From Myotis daubentonii (taxonomy: Eukaryota > Chordata > Mammalia > Chiroptera > Vespertilionidae), in NCBI RefSeq assembly GCF_963259705.1, contig NC_081844.1, positions 30,582,294 to 30,646,293 of the forward strand: a stretch of DNA of 64,000 nucleotides. Reading direction: 5' to 3'. The position numbers were made by a program, and so were the translations under genes. Under the pieces are notes generated by a model. It had not been told where the DNA came from. It saw nothing but the letters and a program-made list of their open reading frames with translations, and did no database searches. Positions 21,026 to 31,915 of the stretch are shown here, piece by piece. Every line of letters begins with the position of its first letter. The first letter of the stretch is position 1.

Positions 21026-21382
21026 ATTTTTAGGGTGGTGGTAACCATATATATCCTGCTTTGGGGATCCCAAGGATATATATATATATATTGCACAAAA
21101 TCATTCAAGTTGCTCTCTTAAGGTTAGAGCACTGTTTGCATTTGTTGTGACTCAATTTGTAAGAGCAAAAGGAAAGGAAAACGAAGGCGGTAAGTCTATG
21201 GGGATTTTCTAGAAAACAACAAGGAGCACGGCCAGATTTCATTAGAACTGAGATTTCATCCTCGAGAAAACAATCCTGAGATGCTGTGTGCATTTCCGTG
21301 GGGACACGCAGACGTCTATACACACGGAGCAGCGTGTAGGAGGCCCACCGACGGGGCGAGGTTCTCCTCTCCAGGGGAGGGT
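21026..21382. other. Short intergenic gap with a TA microsatellite
   Basis: A (TA)n run lies at 21077-21091. The rest shows no feature I recognise. Confidence 0.5.
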
Positions 21383-22491
21383 CCAGGCAGGGCAGGAGGC
21401 AGGAGGGCAGGAGGGCAGGAGGGCAAGAGGCAGGAGGCAGGAGGGCAGGAGGGCAGGAGGGCAGGAGGCAGGAGGGCAGGAGGGCAGGAGGGCAAGAGGC
21501 AGGAGGCAGGAGGGCAGGAGGCAGGAGGGCAGGAGGGCAGGAGGCAGGAGGGCAGGAGGGCAGGAGGGCAGGAGGGCAGGGCAGGAGGGCAGGAGGGCAG
21601 GAGGCAGGAGGGCAGGAGGGCAGGGCAGGAGGGCAGGAGGGCAGGAGGGCAGGAGGGCAGGGCAGGAGGCAGGAGGGCAGGAGGCAGGAGGCAGGAGGCA
21701 GGAGGGCAGGAGGGCAGGGCAGGAGGCAGGAGGGCAGGAGGGCAGGGCAGGAGGGCAGGAGGGCAGGAGGGCAGGGCAGGAGGCAGGAGGGCAGGAGGGC
21801 AGGAGGCAGGAGGCAGGAGGGCAGGAGGGCAGGAGGGCAGGAGGGCAGGAGGCAGGAGGGCAGGAGGGCAGGAGGGCAGGAGGCAGGAGGGCAGGAGGGC
21901 AGGGCAGGAGGCAGGAGGGCAGGAGGACAGGAGGGCAGGAGGGCAGGAGGCAGGAGGGCAGGAGGGCAGGAGGGCAGGAGGGCAGGAGGCAGGAGGGCAG
22001 GAGGGCAGGGCAGGAGGGCAGGAGGGCAGGAGGCAGGAGGGCAGGAGGGCAGGAGGCAGGAGGGCAGGAGGGCAGGGCAGGAGGGCAGGAGGGCAGGAGG
22101 CAGGAGGGCAGGAGGGCAGGAGGCAGGAGGGCAGGAGGGCAGGAGGCAGGAGGCAGGAGGGCAGGAGGGCAGGAGGGCAGGAGGGCAGGAGGCAGGAGGG
22201 CAGGAGGGCAGGAGGGCAGGAGGGCAGGAGGCAGGAGGGCAGGAGGGCAGGGCAGGAGGCAGGAGGGCAGGAGGCAGGAGGCAGGAGGCAGGAGGGCAGG
22301 AGGGCAGGAGGCAGGAGGGCAGGAGGGCAGGAGGCAGGAGGGCAGGAGGGCAGGAGGCAGGAGGGCAGGAGGGCAGGAGGCAGGAGGCAGGAGGGCAGGA
22401 GGGCAGGAGGGCAGGAGGGCAGGAGGCAGGAGGGCAGGAGGGCAGGAGGGCAGGAGGCAGGAGGCAGGAGGCAGGAGGGGGAGAAAGACAC
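21383..22491. repeat. T-free minisatellite of mixed 7- and 8-bp units
   Basis: The array alternates AGGAGGC and AGGAGGGC units, with occasional AGGGC inserts, for about 1.1 kb. The plus strand contains no T between 21383 and 22491, so no stop codon can occur in any plus frame. The minus strand lacks A, with the same effect. This alone creates the open frames of 391 to 456 codons on both strands. They are not proteins. Confidence 0.97.
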
Positions 22492-22559
22492 TGCCTTGCT
22501 CAGTGTCGGGGCAGCTTAGCATTGTATTAGTGTGAACAGAGAACCGAAGCGTGTGCACA

Positions 22560-23105
22560 CAGAACGGAGTGAAACACTGACACTCGCTACAACACGGATG
22601 AACCTTGAACACACGATGCTCAGTGAGAAAAGCCAGACACAGAGGGCCGCACAGCGTGATCCATTCAGGTGACAGGGCCAGGACGGCACGTCCGGGGGCA
22701 GGAAGTGGGCCGGTGGCTCCCTGGGGCTGGGGGCGGTGGGTGGCTGCGCCGGGGGCTGAGGATTCTCGTGGGTGATGGTGTGTCCTGGAGTTAGAGAGTC
22801 ACGGTTGCACAGTCTTGTGAACACAACAAAAGCCCCTGAACTGGCTGATCTTTCTGGTATGTGACATATACCCCAAATTTTTTAAAAAGATACAGATTAA
22901 AAAAATATTTTAAAAGAAAATGGTAAAATCTGTATAAGGCTATGTCTGAGTTAATTGTATTATGCCAATTCCCTGGTTTTAATAGATACTGTGGTTGCAT
23001 AAAATGCAATTATTGGGGGAGGCTGGGTGGAGGGTACACAGGACTTCTCTGTACTATTTTTCGCAATTTCTTGTGAGTTTTAAGCTATTTCTAAATAAAA
23101 GGTGG
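22560..23105 (+). mobile_element. Two adjoining L1 3' ends
   Basis: 22560-22880 matches the L1MB-like end seen at 5660 (ACACTCGCTACAACACGG, ACGGTTGCACAGTCTTGTG). 22890-23105 looks like a second L1 tail (GGACTTCTCTGTACTATTTT, then a TTCTAAATAAAA end). Confidence 0.65.
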
Positions 23106-23334
23106 TGATGATGATGATAGTGGAAGTGGATCTGAGATTCAGCTGGGCCTGTCTGTTCCGTGGAACGGTCTCTGGGTGGCCTGATGCCAGGCCTGAGTGG
23201 ACGCCTGGACCCCGACCAGCCAAGAATGACCAAGAATCAGGGCGACGAGCAGTCCCCAGACCCCCCGCTTTGCCTTGCCAACCCCCCGCCTCCCCGGCAG
23301 GAGCAGGGGGCCCAGACACCTTACATGCTGCAAA
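23106..23334. other. No feature recognised
   Basis: A short GATGATGATGAT run at 23107, then GC-rich sequence. No gene signal. Confidence 0.45.
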
Positions 23335-23575
23335 CACCTTTTAATTTAATGGCCCAAACAGCACAAGGAGATTTAGTTTTCTGTAAGATTTGATTCAATT
23401 AATTAGTCCCCAAATATCAGCCTATCCAGGCAAGCAAAGGCAAACAGATATAAATCCCAGCCCAGCCTAGCTTCATCTTTTAAAGGCAATTAACTCTTAG
23501 TTATTAGCTTTTAATTAGGGAGTAATAATGGCCTCATTAATACACTTTATTATACTTGTCACCAGGCAGCTGTTG
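23335..23575. other. Candidate conserved noncoding element
   Basis: Repeat-free and rich in homeobox-type cores: TTCAATTAATTAGTCC, AGCTTTTAATTAGGGAG, CTCATTAATACAC. It also has AACAGATATAAATCCC and GGCAATTAACTC. The texture is that of a developmental enhancer. The identity is inferred without an alignment. Confidence 0.45.
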
Positions 23576-24073
23576 CGAACAGACTCCATTATCAGATGGC
23601 CGTGGCCCTGATGTCAGCAGCGCTCACCCCAGCTGGGGCCACGGTGCCAGGCGGCCCCGGCCCGCTCCGGTGCAGGTGGGCCGTCAGCCCCATGGTTCCA
23701 TCGCTGCGGCCCTGCAGGAGATTACAGGGTCTCCTGCCTCCCACTCCTGTCCCCGAAACAAACCCTGACGGGTCCTAAAGTTTCCCCACTCTGCATCCTC
23801 CCAGTGCTCCCCACTGTCTTCCAGAAAAATGCACAAAAGCAAAGATCTCCCCTCGATCATGGGCCCCAGCAGGTCCTGCCCCCACGGCTGCTGCTGGCCG
23901 CCGGCAATGCCCCCACCTTCCAGGCTTTGTCTCTCCTCTCTCTACAGCTACGTGCAGGGGCCATTGTCCACTGTCCCTTAGAAACCCCTTCAATGTGTCC
24001 CCCAAACAGGATAAATATCCACAAACACCGAGGGTATAAATGGCTTCACAGTGGCTTTACTTTCTTCTTGTTT
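23576..24073. other. No feature recognised
   Basis: GC-rich to mixed intergenic sequence with short overlapping frames only. Confidence 0.45.
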
Positions 24074-24272
24074 TTAAATATTTTTATTGATTTCAGAGAG
24101 GAAGGGAGAGAGAAATAGAAACGATGAGAGAGAATCATTGAGCAGCTGCCTCCTGCACACCCCACAGTGGGGATGGAGCCTGAAACCCGGGCAAGTGCCC
24201 TGACATGGAATCAAACCGGGACCTCCTGGTTCATAGGTCGATGCTCAGCCCCTGAGCCACACTGGCCGGGCT
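24074..24272 (-). mobile_element. Ves-type SINE with target duplication
   Basis: Reverse copy with tail side TTTTATTGATTTCAGAGAGG and head side CCTGAGCCACACTGGCCGG on the plus strand. The flanks GGCTTTACTTTC (about 24054 and 24279) form a 12-base direct repeat, so the insertion is complete. Confidence 0.9.
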
Positions 24273-24284
24273 ATAGCGGCTTTA

Positions 24285-24705
24285 CTTTCCATCACCAAAT
24301 GGTCATCAACCAGTGAGCAACTAGTGAGTTGTGACCAGCGGCGCGATGGAATACCACACGGCAGTGAAAATGAATGCACTGCAGAAGCGTGCGGCGACAT
24401 GGGTGAATCTCACCTGCATCGTGCTGAGGGAGGGAAGCCAGACACAAATGACTACATTCTGAATAGTCCCACATATAAGAAGTTCTAGAACAGGTAGCAC
24501 TAATCTAATGACAGAAAACAGGTCAGGGGTTGCCTCTGAGCGCGGGGACTTGACAAGGGAATATTCTGGGTGGAGGGAAATGTTCTATATTTTGTTTGGG
24601 GCAGTAGTTATTCAAGGGTGTGCACTTGCCAAATTTATGGGGCTGTACAACTTCATACATGTTTATGAAATCTAAATTATGGCTCAATAAAAAATTTGAA
24701 AATAT
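24285..24705 (+). mobile_element. L1 3' region
   Basis: GATGGAATACCACACGGCAG, GTGAATCTCACCTGCATC, AAGCCAGACACAAATGAC, TCAGGGGTTGCCTCTGAGC and ATTATGGCTCAATAAAAA read as a sense L1 end. Confidence 0.75.
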
Positions 24706-24844
24706 CAGATTGGCATTAAAATATGAAGCATGAATAATTAATGAGAGGAAAAGTGTCCACGGTGTAAAGTTAGGTTTCACACAGCTCACAAAAACAGTCA
24801 CAACCAAATGACTTCCCAGTGGCAGGTAGTACAGATCCCTCGGC

Positions 24845-25140
24845 TGTAGACTGAATGTTTGTCTCCCCAAAATTCAATTAAATCCCACACCCCAATGTGA
24901 TGGTGTATGGAGGTGGGGTCATTGGGAGGTGATTAGGTCATGAGGGTGGAGCCTCCATGGATGGGATTAGCACCCTTAGAACAGACTCCGGAGAGCTGGC
25001 TTGCCCCTTCTGCCACGTGAGGACACCGTGAAAAGACAGCGTCTGTGAACCAGGAGGGCTCTCAGCAGACCCCTGCTGGCGCCTTGGTCTTGGACCTCCA
25101 GCCTCCAGAACCGTGAGAAACACAGCAGGTCCTCGAATAA
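24845..25140 (+). repeat. Ancient interspersed repeat
   Basis: GACTGAATGTTTGTCTCCCC, GATGGTGTATGGAGGTGGGG, TGATTAGGTCATGAGGG, CACGTGAGGACACCGTG, CTTGGTCTTGGACCTCCAG and AGAACCGTGAGAAAC follow the same order as the copies at 385 and 35700. Confidence 0.65.
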
Positions 25141-25709
25141 CAGCATTTTGTTCAATTATAACGTTGATGAGATACCACAGGAACTTAACTCTTGTTGATG
25201 AGATAACTTGGGGACGTAACTCTTGTTTATGTCAATTATCTATGGTGAACTGGTGTGGGGCGCGGGTACGGTGTTTTGACCAGGTTCAAGCCTCGGACTA
25301 ATGGAAGGTCAGGGTCCTCTCATTGCCACGTGCAAGTCCCAGCTGGAGGGCAGGGCCTCCCAGCACAATCAGAGCCGACGGCTGTGGCTGTGAGCTTGAA
25401 CCTATGGTCCGAACACATAGGCCCACGTGCCTTGTGCTAAAGTTCAGGTGCATGTAGTTGAGTGAGGATGGAACTCACGATAATGCTGTAGACAACGTGA
25501 TCACGCCCCTACTTTGCCTCGTGGCATCAGCTATAAAATAAAGACACGGCTTGTGGGCGCTGTCGTCTCCTCATCAGGGAGGCAGCGTCCCACCGAGACC
25601 CAGCTATTATTCTCTGGTCTGTCTTTCCTTAATCCTTTCACCACCCCCCCCCCACCGCCCCCCGACTCGGGATCACCCTTGGTCGTGCCGGTGTGGCACA
25701 AACTGGCTT
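25141..25709. other. No feature recognised
   Basis: Intergenic sequence. A local duplication, TTAACTCTTGTTGATGAG and GTAACTCTTGTTTATG near 25185-25230, and a C run near 25644 are the only structures. Confidence 0.4.
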
Positions 25710-25721
25710 CATAATACATTG

Positions 25722-25954
25722 GTTTTTTTGTTTGTTGGTTTGTTTTTTCCCTTTCTTTAAATATATTTCATTGATTTTACACAGAGAGAGGAAGGGAGAG
25801 GGATAGAGAGTTAGAAACATCGATCAGCTGCCTCCTGCACACCCCCAACTGGGGATGTGCCCACAACCAAAGTACATGCCCTTGACCGGAATCGAACCTG
25901 GGACCCTTCAGTCCACAGGCCGATGCTCTGTACACTGAGCCAAACCGGTTAGGG
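25722..25954 (-). mobile_element. Ves-type SINE, later hit by a hAT
   Basis: Reverse copy: T-rich tail at 25723-25765, body GCTGCCTCCTGCACACCCCC, tRNA-like head complement to 25954. The SINE target duplication CATAATACATTG is at 25710-25721, and its partner is at 26176-26187, beyond the hAT element. The hAT therefore arrived after the SINE. Confidence 0.93.
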
Positions 25955-26166
25955 CAGCAGTTCTCAACCTGTGGGTCGCGACCCCTTTGGCGGTGGAACG
26001 ACCCTTTCACAGGGGTCGCCTAAGACCATCCTGCATATCAGATATCCATATTACGATACATAACAGTAGCAACATTACAGCTATGAAGTAGCAACGAAAA
26101 TAATTTTATGGTTGGGTCACAACATGAGGAACTGTATTTAAAGGGCCAGAAGGTTGAGAACCACTG
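25955..26166. mobile_element. Non-autonomous hAT transposon with 8-bp TSD
   Basis: Ends CAGCAGTTCTCAACCT and AGGTTGAGAACCACTG are inverted repeats. The 8-bp duplication GGTTAGGG flanks it exactly (25947-25954, 26167-26174) and is part of the SINE head. The element is the same family as 48147: GGGTCGCGACCCC and the complement of the GGGTCGCCTAAGACCAT block recur there. Confidence 0.95.
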
Positions 26167-26189
26167 GGTTAGGGCCATAATACATTGTT

Positions 26190-27120
26190 TTGCTTACAGT
26201 TGCAGAACCTATCAACAACCTCAGGTGAGGACTTACTGTAAGTATCTGCTGTTGATAAGCCACCTGGGCAATACTGCAACCTGGAAACAGGCTGTCAGCG
26301 TGAGCGGTGGCCCAGGTCAGCCCAGTGGGGAATGGGGCTGGGACCCGTCAAGCTGTGAGCGTGAGGATCCTGGCCAGCACCGGAGAGAGTGCGAGCGGAG
26401 GGTGCAGAGGCGAGGCTGCGTTGATCAGATCTGTGGCCACTCAAGCCCCAGTCTTGGTGAGCCGGTGGTTGGGAGGTGCTCCTAACAGGTGACAGGGGGT
26501 CGCTGGCAGTCTGAGCTGCCAAAAATATAACAGAACCCAACACAACACTTCGCCAACAAACCACAGTGACCTCTGGGCTCAGCCAAATGTGCAGTTCCGG
26601 TATCGAATGGGTAGACTTGATTGCCAGGGACCGAAGCAAACCTGACTCGGAGGCCCATTCCGCACGGTGCTGCTCACGCGAAAGCCGGCTCCGTCCCTGG
26701 CGGTGCGCAGGGCCAGCTCATCCCAGCTGGCGAGGGTCCATCATCAGGTTTTCGGGAATTTTGCAAACAGGTTGTCAAACAGCCATTAGGAAAAATAAAT
26801 TATAAAAGCTTACAATTAAATAAATTGTATTAAAGCTGAAGCTAAATATTCAAAACTCATTGTTTGCGAATTATTTTACTGCATTTGCTATAATCTATGC
26901 TCTTGAGGTTTTCTTTATATTTGTTGTCTCCGTTTGGTGGCAACATTTTATAATGGTGCGCTCCCTGCTTCTCTTTTGAATTCTGCACTCGGTGACCACA
27001 CGTGAGTGGCTGGAAATCTGCCTGGTGGGAGTATTTACACCATGGAAACAGGCAAACACTACCCATCCAATGAATGAGTGAATGAATGAATGATGTCAGA
27101 GACATCTCTCAGGCTCTGGT
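26190..27120. other. No feature recognised
   Basis: Apparently unique intergenic DNA, AT-rich at 26780-26960. A (TGAA)n run lies at 27070-27092. Confidence 0.45.
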
Positions 27121-27345
27121 TTTTATGATTGTAAAATGGCTGCTGTGGCTCCAGCCATCACACCCCCATTCCATACGGGAGGAAGAGGTAAGGGGAGTGG
27201 GAAAAGGGGTGGCACCAGCCCTCACTGTCCCTTCTGTGACGAAATAAAAACGCTTCCCCAGAACTTCCCCATCACTTATGTCTCTTTTCCCAGAACCATG
27301 TCACATGGCCGTGCGTAGCTGAAAGGGAGTTTGGGAAGGGAAGTG
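27121..27345 (+). repeat. Old dispersed repeat fragment
   Basis: ATGGCTGCTGTGGCTCCAG, CCATCACACCCCCATTCC and the ACCATGTCACATGGCCGTGC end match an old mammalian repeat also seen in part at 9825-9890. Confidence 0.45.
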
Positions 27346-28755
27346 TTTGGTTTCCCAGCCTTTGAAGTAGAGGAAGAGAATGAGGCAGACGCAGGTAGGG
27401 GTTTTCCTGCCATAGCATCTGCCCTGTTTAGTCGCTAAAAACCTTTTCTACCAGGAAGAGGGTCTTTCCAGCGAAGCTCTGCGAGCTGCGAGGAGCCTGG
27501 GGAAGGGGGTGAAGTCGGTCCTGAAGGCCCATCAGCCTGGGGACACCGGGAGGAACCACTGCTGCACAAATGGAAGGTGGGCTCAGCCACAGCCTGTGCG
27601 CAGCTTTCCACACGGCGGGGGGCGGGGAGGGGTGGCTGCCCTGCGATGTCCCTTCTGGGACGCAGCAACGAAGCGCAGGTGGTCATGGCCACAGGCCCAG
27701 CAGCCTCCTCAGCGAGGGACAAGCTGGCAGCAGCGGCGACTTCGCGCTGTTTGCTGAGGGAAGCGGGTGTTCCCGGGGAGGGGCGCGCACGCAATTTTGA
27801 AACAAATTGGAGATCCATTTTTTGGTGACGCCGATCACTCCACCCAGGTCCACGGCCATTATCTCAGCAGCTGCTCATGGGGCTGCGCTGGGCGTGTGGC
27901 AGGGAGGCGTGCCGCCCTCTGGCAGCCTGGGGTGCCCTTTGGGCTGACATGCCTCCCTCGGAGAGCAAATTGGGTTTCCTTAAGAAAACTGCACTTTTGC
28001 ACAAATGGCGCCGTCGCCCGGGGTCTGACCCGTCGGTGACAGACGATTTTCGTTTCCCGTTGGAGCATGAGAGGGAAGCTTCGTCGCGGGCATATGTCAA
28101 ACCTGGATCCACGGCTTCAGCAGACGCCCTGTGGGATGCTCAGTGTTAGGGCAGCCAAGGGAGCGCGCAGTGTGGCTGCCTCCCCACGCGGGATGGTCCT
28201 CCTTACTGGTCTCTGGCAAGACAGGTCTGCATGCTCTGGGTCTTAGTTTGAACGGATATGAAGTCATCAGTCACTTGCCGCGGCTTTCACTGCACAGTGG
28301 TCACGGGCTTGGTTTTTCTAATTTCCCAGAATCAGGGGAAGAGTCGGCCTGGGGGTGGTCCCTGACTCACGACTCAGCAAAGGACACTGAGCTGGATGGA
28401 TCGAGGGGCGAAGGATTGAACATCGATCGCATCAAGGGGCAATGGTCACTGGGAACTTTTTAAATAATTCGTTTCAAGATGGTCTGACAAAGCGCTTTTA
28501 ATCATATGAAGGGGTGCTCAGCTTATAAGAGGAATGAACGTTTAAACCATGATCAGAGTGGCTTTGCGCTAATCCACTAGACAAAGATCACAGGCTGGTT
28601 ATAGCTATGTCCTGAAGGGTAAGGGGACGTGGCACTCTCGCCATCGCACAGCGGGGCCCAGAGGCATTGGGGGTGACATCTGGCTGCAGGAATTCAAAGT
28701 CAAATTATAGGTGCTTCCACCCAAAAATCCCGCCCCCCCCCCCACACACACTCTT
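27346..28755. other. No gene recognised
   Basis: CpG-containing unique sequence at 27440-28130 with open frames in several phases on both strands (up to 127 codons). None shows a protein family, and none is bounded by convincing splice sites. A C run lies at 28731-28742. Confidence 0.4.
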
Positions 28756-28759
28756 TTAA

Positions 28760-28925
28760 AAATAATTTATTCTAGAAAAACATGCATTCAAGAAACCTGC
28801 TTGGCTGTTGCATTGTCCCTAATGGAGACATTTTGGAAATAACTTTAGTGTCCATCAATAGGGTACTGATTAAACAAATTACAGTCCATCTGTACAATGG
28901 AATATTACTTTTTACCAAAGAACAG
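28760..28925 (+). mobile_element. L1 fragment
   Basis: TAGTGTCCATCAATAGGG, TACTGATTAAACAAATTAC and ATCTGTACAATGGAATATTA are typical sense L1 text. Confidence 0.65.
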
Positions 28926-28989
28926 GGCCATTCTGTGTGCAGAAATGTGGACGCCTCTCCAACCAGGCATTCACGCCCCTGCTCCACCC

Positions 28990-29715
28990 TAACTGTCCCT
29001 TCTCAGGGTCACAGAAACCTCCGCTGACCCCAACGAATGGTCTCTTCTTTCCTTCCACCAGCCCAGGCCCCATCATCGCCTGCCTGGACCAGTGCAGCCC
29101 CCTCCACCCCGGTCCAGCCCTTCCCTCCCCTCCTGTCCTTGCCCCACACAGCCTGTCCCCCACCACAGCCACCAGAGGGCACAGTGAGCACCTGAATATA
29201 AGCCCTCCAGGGCTCCCACCTGCCTCGTGGGTGAGAGCCCAAACTCTCCCCTAGCCCTCAAGGCCCTGCATGACTTGCCCCCTTTACCCCTCCACCTCCT
29301 CCCTCTCTCCCCTCCTGCTCCAGCCCCACGACCCTCCTCACTGTTCCCCCAGGCACGGCTCCACCCCAGGACCTTTGCACAGGCTGTGCGTTCCCCTCTG
29401 AGCTCTCTTTTCCCAGATGTACACTGACTCACTCCCTCACTTCCTTCAGGTCTTTGCTCAAATGTCACCTTCTGAGCGAGATCCTGAACACCTTATATAA
29501 AATCGTACCCCAGCCCCCATTTCTTTTTTTCACGTACATTTACAATCTCCTAACCGGCTCCGGAGTGGGACTGTTTGTCCTGTCTGCCGCCCCTGAGGGA
29601 CTGAGAGCCCCGGGCAGGGACAATGTTTGCCTGTCTTCTTCCCCGTGCAGCTCAGCTCCCGGAATAGAGCCAGGACAACAAAGCACTCGGCGTTTGCTGA
29701 GTGACTGGATGTGAA
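28990..29715 (+). mobile_element. L2 LINE 3' region
   Basis: GACCTTTGCACAGGCTGTGC, TTCAGGTCTTTGCTCAAATG, CACCTTCTGAGCGAGATCC, CAGGGACAATGTTTGCCTG and a GCGTTTGCTGAGTGACTGG end follow the L2 order over more than 600 bp. Confidence 0.75.
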
Positions 29716-29840
29716 CTCCTGTCCTTTCTTCCCTCCTACATTTATCCATCAAACGTATCTGTAAGAAAGGGCAGTCCCTTCTCCCCAGCCTACTTATTTT
29801 AATCCTCACCCAAGGATATGTTTTTTGTTTGTTTGTTTTT

Positions 29841-30051
29841 GTTAATCCTCACCCGAGGATATTTTTTCCATTGCTTTTCAGAGAGAGTGAAGGGGTGGGG
29901 GGAGGAGAGAGAGAGAAACACCGATGTGAGAAAAAAAAAGAAACATTGATCAGTTGCCTCATGTACGTACGTGTGCCCTGACTGGGGATCAAACCCGCAA
30001 CCTTTTAGTATACGGGATGACGCTCCAACCAACCGAGCCCCCCAGCCAGGG
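29841..30051 (-). mobile_element. tRNA-derived SINE, reverse
   Basis: TTAATCCTCACCCGAGGATA, the GAGAGAGTGAAGGGG body side and the CCCCAGCCAGGGCT head complement. The tail motif TTAATCCTCACCC is also present just left (29801-29826), separated by a T-rich run, so the tail was duplicated. Confidence 0.85.
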
Positions 30052-30059
30052 CTCCCCCA

Positions 30060-30694
30060 GCCCATTTACTTATCAATTCAATTATTTGTAGCAATTTGTA
30101 TATTTTATTCTATTGGTTATATCTCAATACTGTAATTTATCTTGTTCAAGTTTTTCTAGCCTTGGCTTAGGTTTGGGTCCTGTGTTTTTCTACGTCTGTA
30201 TCCTTTTTTTTTTTTTTTTTTTTTAGTATTCCCTAACTTGTTTTCTCTGACTCAGAGGAACCTGGATCTATCACCTACAATCTATTGACTCGTTTGTCCA
30301 ACCCCAGGGCTCACACAAAGTAGCTCCGGCGTGGCTGCCCGGAGAGAACCAGTTCCTAGCGTGGGTGCGGGCTGGTGTGTAAGGATCTTTGTCTGTAGCC
30401 TAACAGGATCCCGTCAGAACACTGTTTCCAACGCCCCCAGACCAGCTTCCCTCCCTCCTCTCCCTCTCGGTGGCACAGTTGGGTTCACACATTGCTGTCT
30501 ACTTTGCATGGCCCCACCACACCCTGGTTGCACGTAAGACCTCAGCAGATGCCAAGGGGACTAAGACCTTGTCCTGCTGCTCGAGGCGCTCGTGGCCACG
30601 TGGGGGGGGGGGGCAGTCGTGGGACCAGGCAGTGACATCAGGGTCATTAGGTCCGTGATGGGGGAAGGATGCTGGAGTGGCCTGGGGGCCCCCC
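30060..30694. other. No feature recognised
   Basis: A T run at 30206-30225 and a G run at 30602-30612 are the only marked structures. Confidence 0.45.
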
Positions 30695-31110
30695 AAACAA
30701 ACGCCAGGTGCTAATTCCTAGACCTGAGACTATGACCTTATTTGGAAAAAAAACACGTCTTTGCAGATGTAATCAAGTTAAGGGTCTTGAGATGAAGAGA
30801 ATGTTCTGGATTATTCAGGCAGGCCCCAAATCCAGTGACGGGTGTCCTTATACGAAGCAGGCTGAGAGACACTGGAGACAGAGAGGAGACACAGAGTCGG
30901 GGAGATGGCCATGTGGAGAACGCAGACCCTGCAGCAATGCGGCCACCAGCCATAGGTCACCGGGGCCACCAGAAGCTGGAAGAGGCGAAGGGACCCTCTC
31001 CTGGAGCCTCCGGCGGTGTGCAGCCTGGACACCTGGCTCTCGGGACTTCTGGCCTCCAGGACGGGGAGAGAATGTCTGCTGTGTTAAGCCACCAGCCCCA
31101 GGAAGCTGCT
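30695..31110 (+). repeat. Ancient interspersed repeat, diverged member
   Basis: GCTAATTCCTAGACCTG, TGACCTTATTTGGAAAAAA, TTTGCAGATGTAATCAAG, GGTGTCCTTATACGAAG, GCCACCAGAAGCTGG and CTTCTGGCCTCCAGG make an old repeat related to the one at 54722. Confidence 0.6.
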
Positions 31111-31209
31111 GGGACACATCTGTCTGTCCCCTGGGGAGCAGCAGGATGGATGCCACCCCAAGGAGTCACCAGGCACCCCGATACTCACTCTTCCCTGCCT
31201 CGCCTGGCC

Positions 31210-31256
31210 GTGTGTCACCCCTCATGCTGCCCGTCACAGCATGAGGGGTGACACAC
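31210..31256. repeat. Perfect 20-bp inverted repeat with 7-base spacer
   Basis: Arm 31210-31229 and arm 31237-31256 are exact reverse complements. The spacer is CCCGTCA, and no pair continues on either side. As RNA it would be a 20-bp hairpin with a 7-nt loop. No promoter or miRNA family is recognised. Confidence 0.95.
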
Positions 31257-31339
31257 CATAGATGGAAGCGCCATAGATGATGCTAAATGAGTGGGTGTGG
31301 CTGTGCTAATAAAGGTTTATTTATAAAAAGCAAGTGGAG

Positions 31340-31535
31340 GGCCTGCCTGGTTTTTCTCAGTGGTTAGAGCAGTGGTGCACAGACGGAAGGTTCCTGGGTT
31401 CAATTCCCAAAGGCACGTGTGGGAGGCAACCCATGGATGTGTCTCTCGCACATGGATGTTTCTCTTCCCCTTTCCCTTCTACCTCCCTTCCACTTTCTCT
31501 AGAAATACTCGGGTAAAGATGAAAACAAAACAGGG
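31340..31535 (+). mobile_element. tRNA-derived SINE
   Basis: TTTCTCAGTGGTTAGAGC head, GGGTTCAATTCCCAAAGGC B box and the GGATGTGTCTCTCGCAC body. It is of the older subfamily also seen at 52216. Confidence 0.85.
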
Positions 31536-31689
31536 ACAAACGGAGGGCTAGAGTTGGCCCGAGGGCTTCAGGTTGCTGGGCCCAGGAAGACGGGGCACTG
31601 GACGCAGTGTGCCCCTGGCCCCACGTCTTTCGGATAGGACACCCCTTGAAGGGTTGGATCCGATTAAACCTCACCTCCTAAGACGTCTC

Positions 31690-31915
31690 CCCCACATCCT
31701 AGTGTCCAGGACCTCCACCACCCCCACCTTCTCATCCTTCAGGGCATATGTCAGAGATGTACTTATGGTCCCTGACATCCGTCCTCTGCCTGCTCTCCTG
31801 AGCTCTAAACCCCACAAAAGCAATGGCTGTGTCTCCCTTTTGTTCGGCCAGCTCCTCCGGTCCTGGCACAGGGCAGGTGCGCAGGATATTTGCTGCCAGA
31901 ATAAATGAGTCAAAC
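31690..31915 (+). mobile_element. L2 3' tail
   Basis: GCAATGGCTGTGTCTCCC, CGGTCCTGGCACAGGGCAGG, and TTTGCTGCCAGAATAAATGA at the end fit an L2 tail. Confidence 0.5.

Noticed and set aside
21242..22612. Open frames of 391 to 456 codons on both strands, proline- or glycine/arginine-rich
   Set aside because: They follow only from a T-free (or A-free) tandem repeat in which stop codons cannot form. The same array is open in several frames at once.
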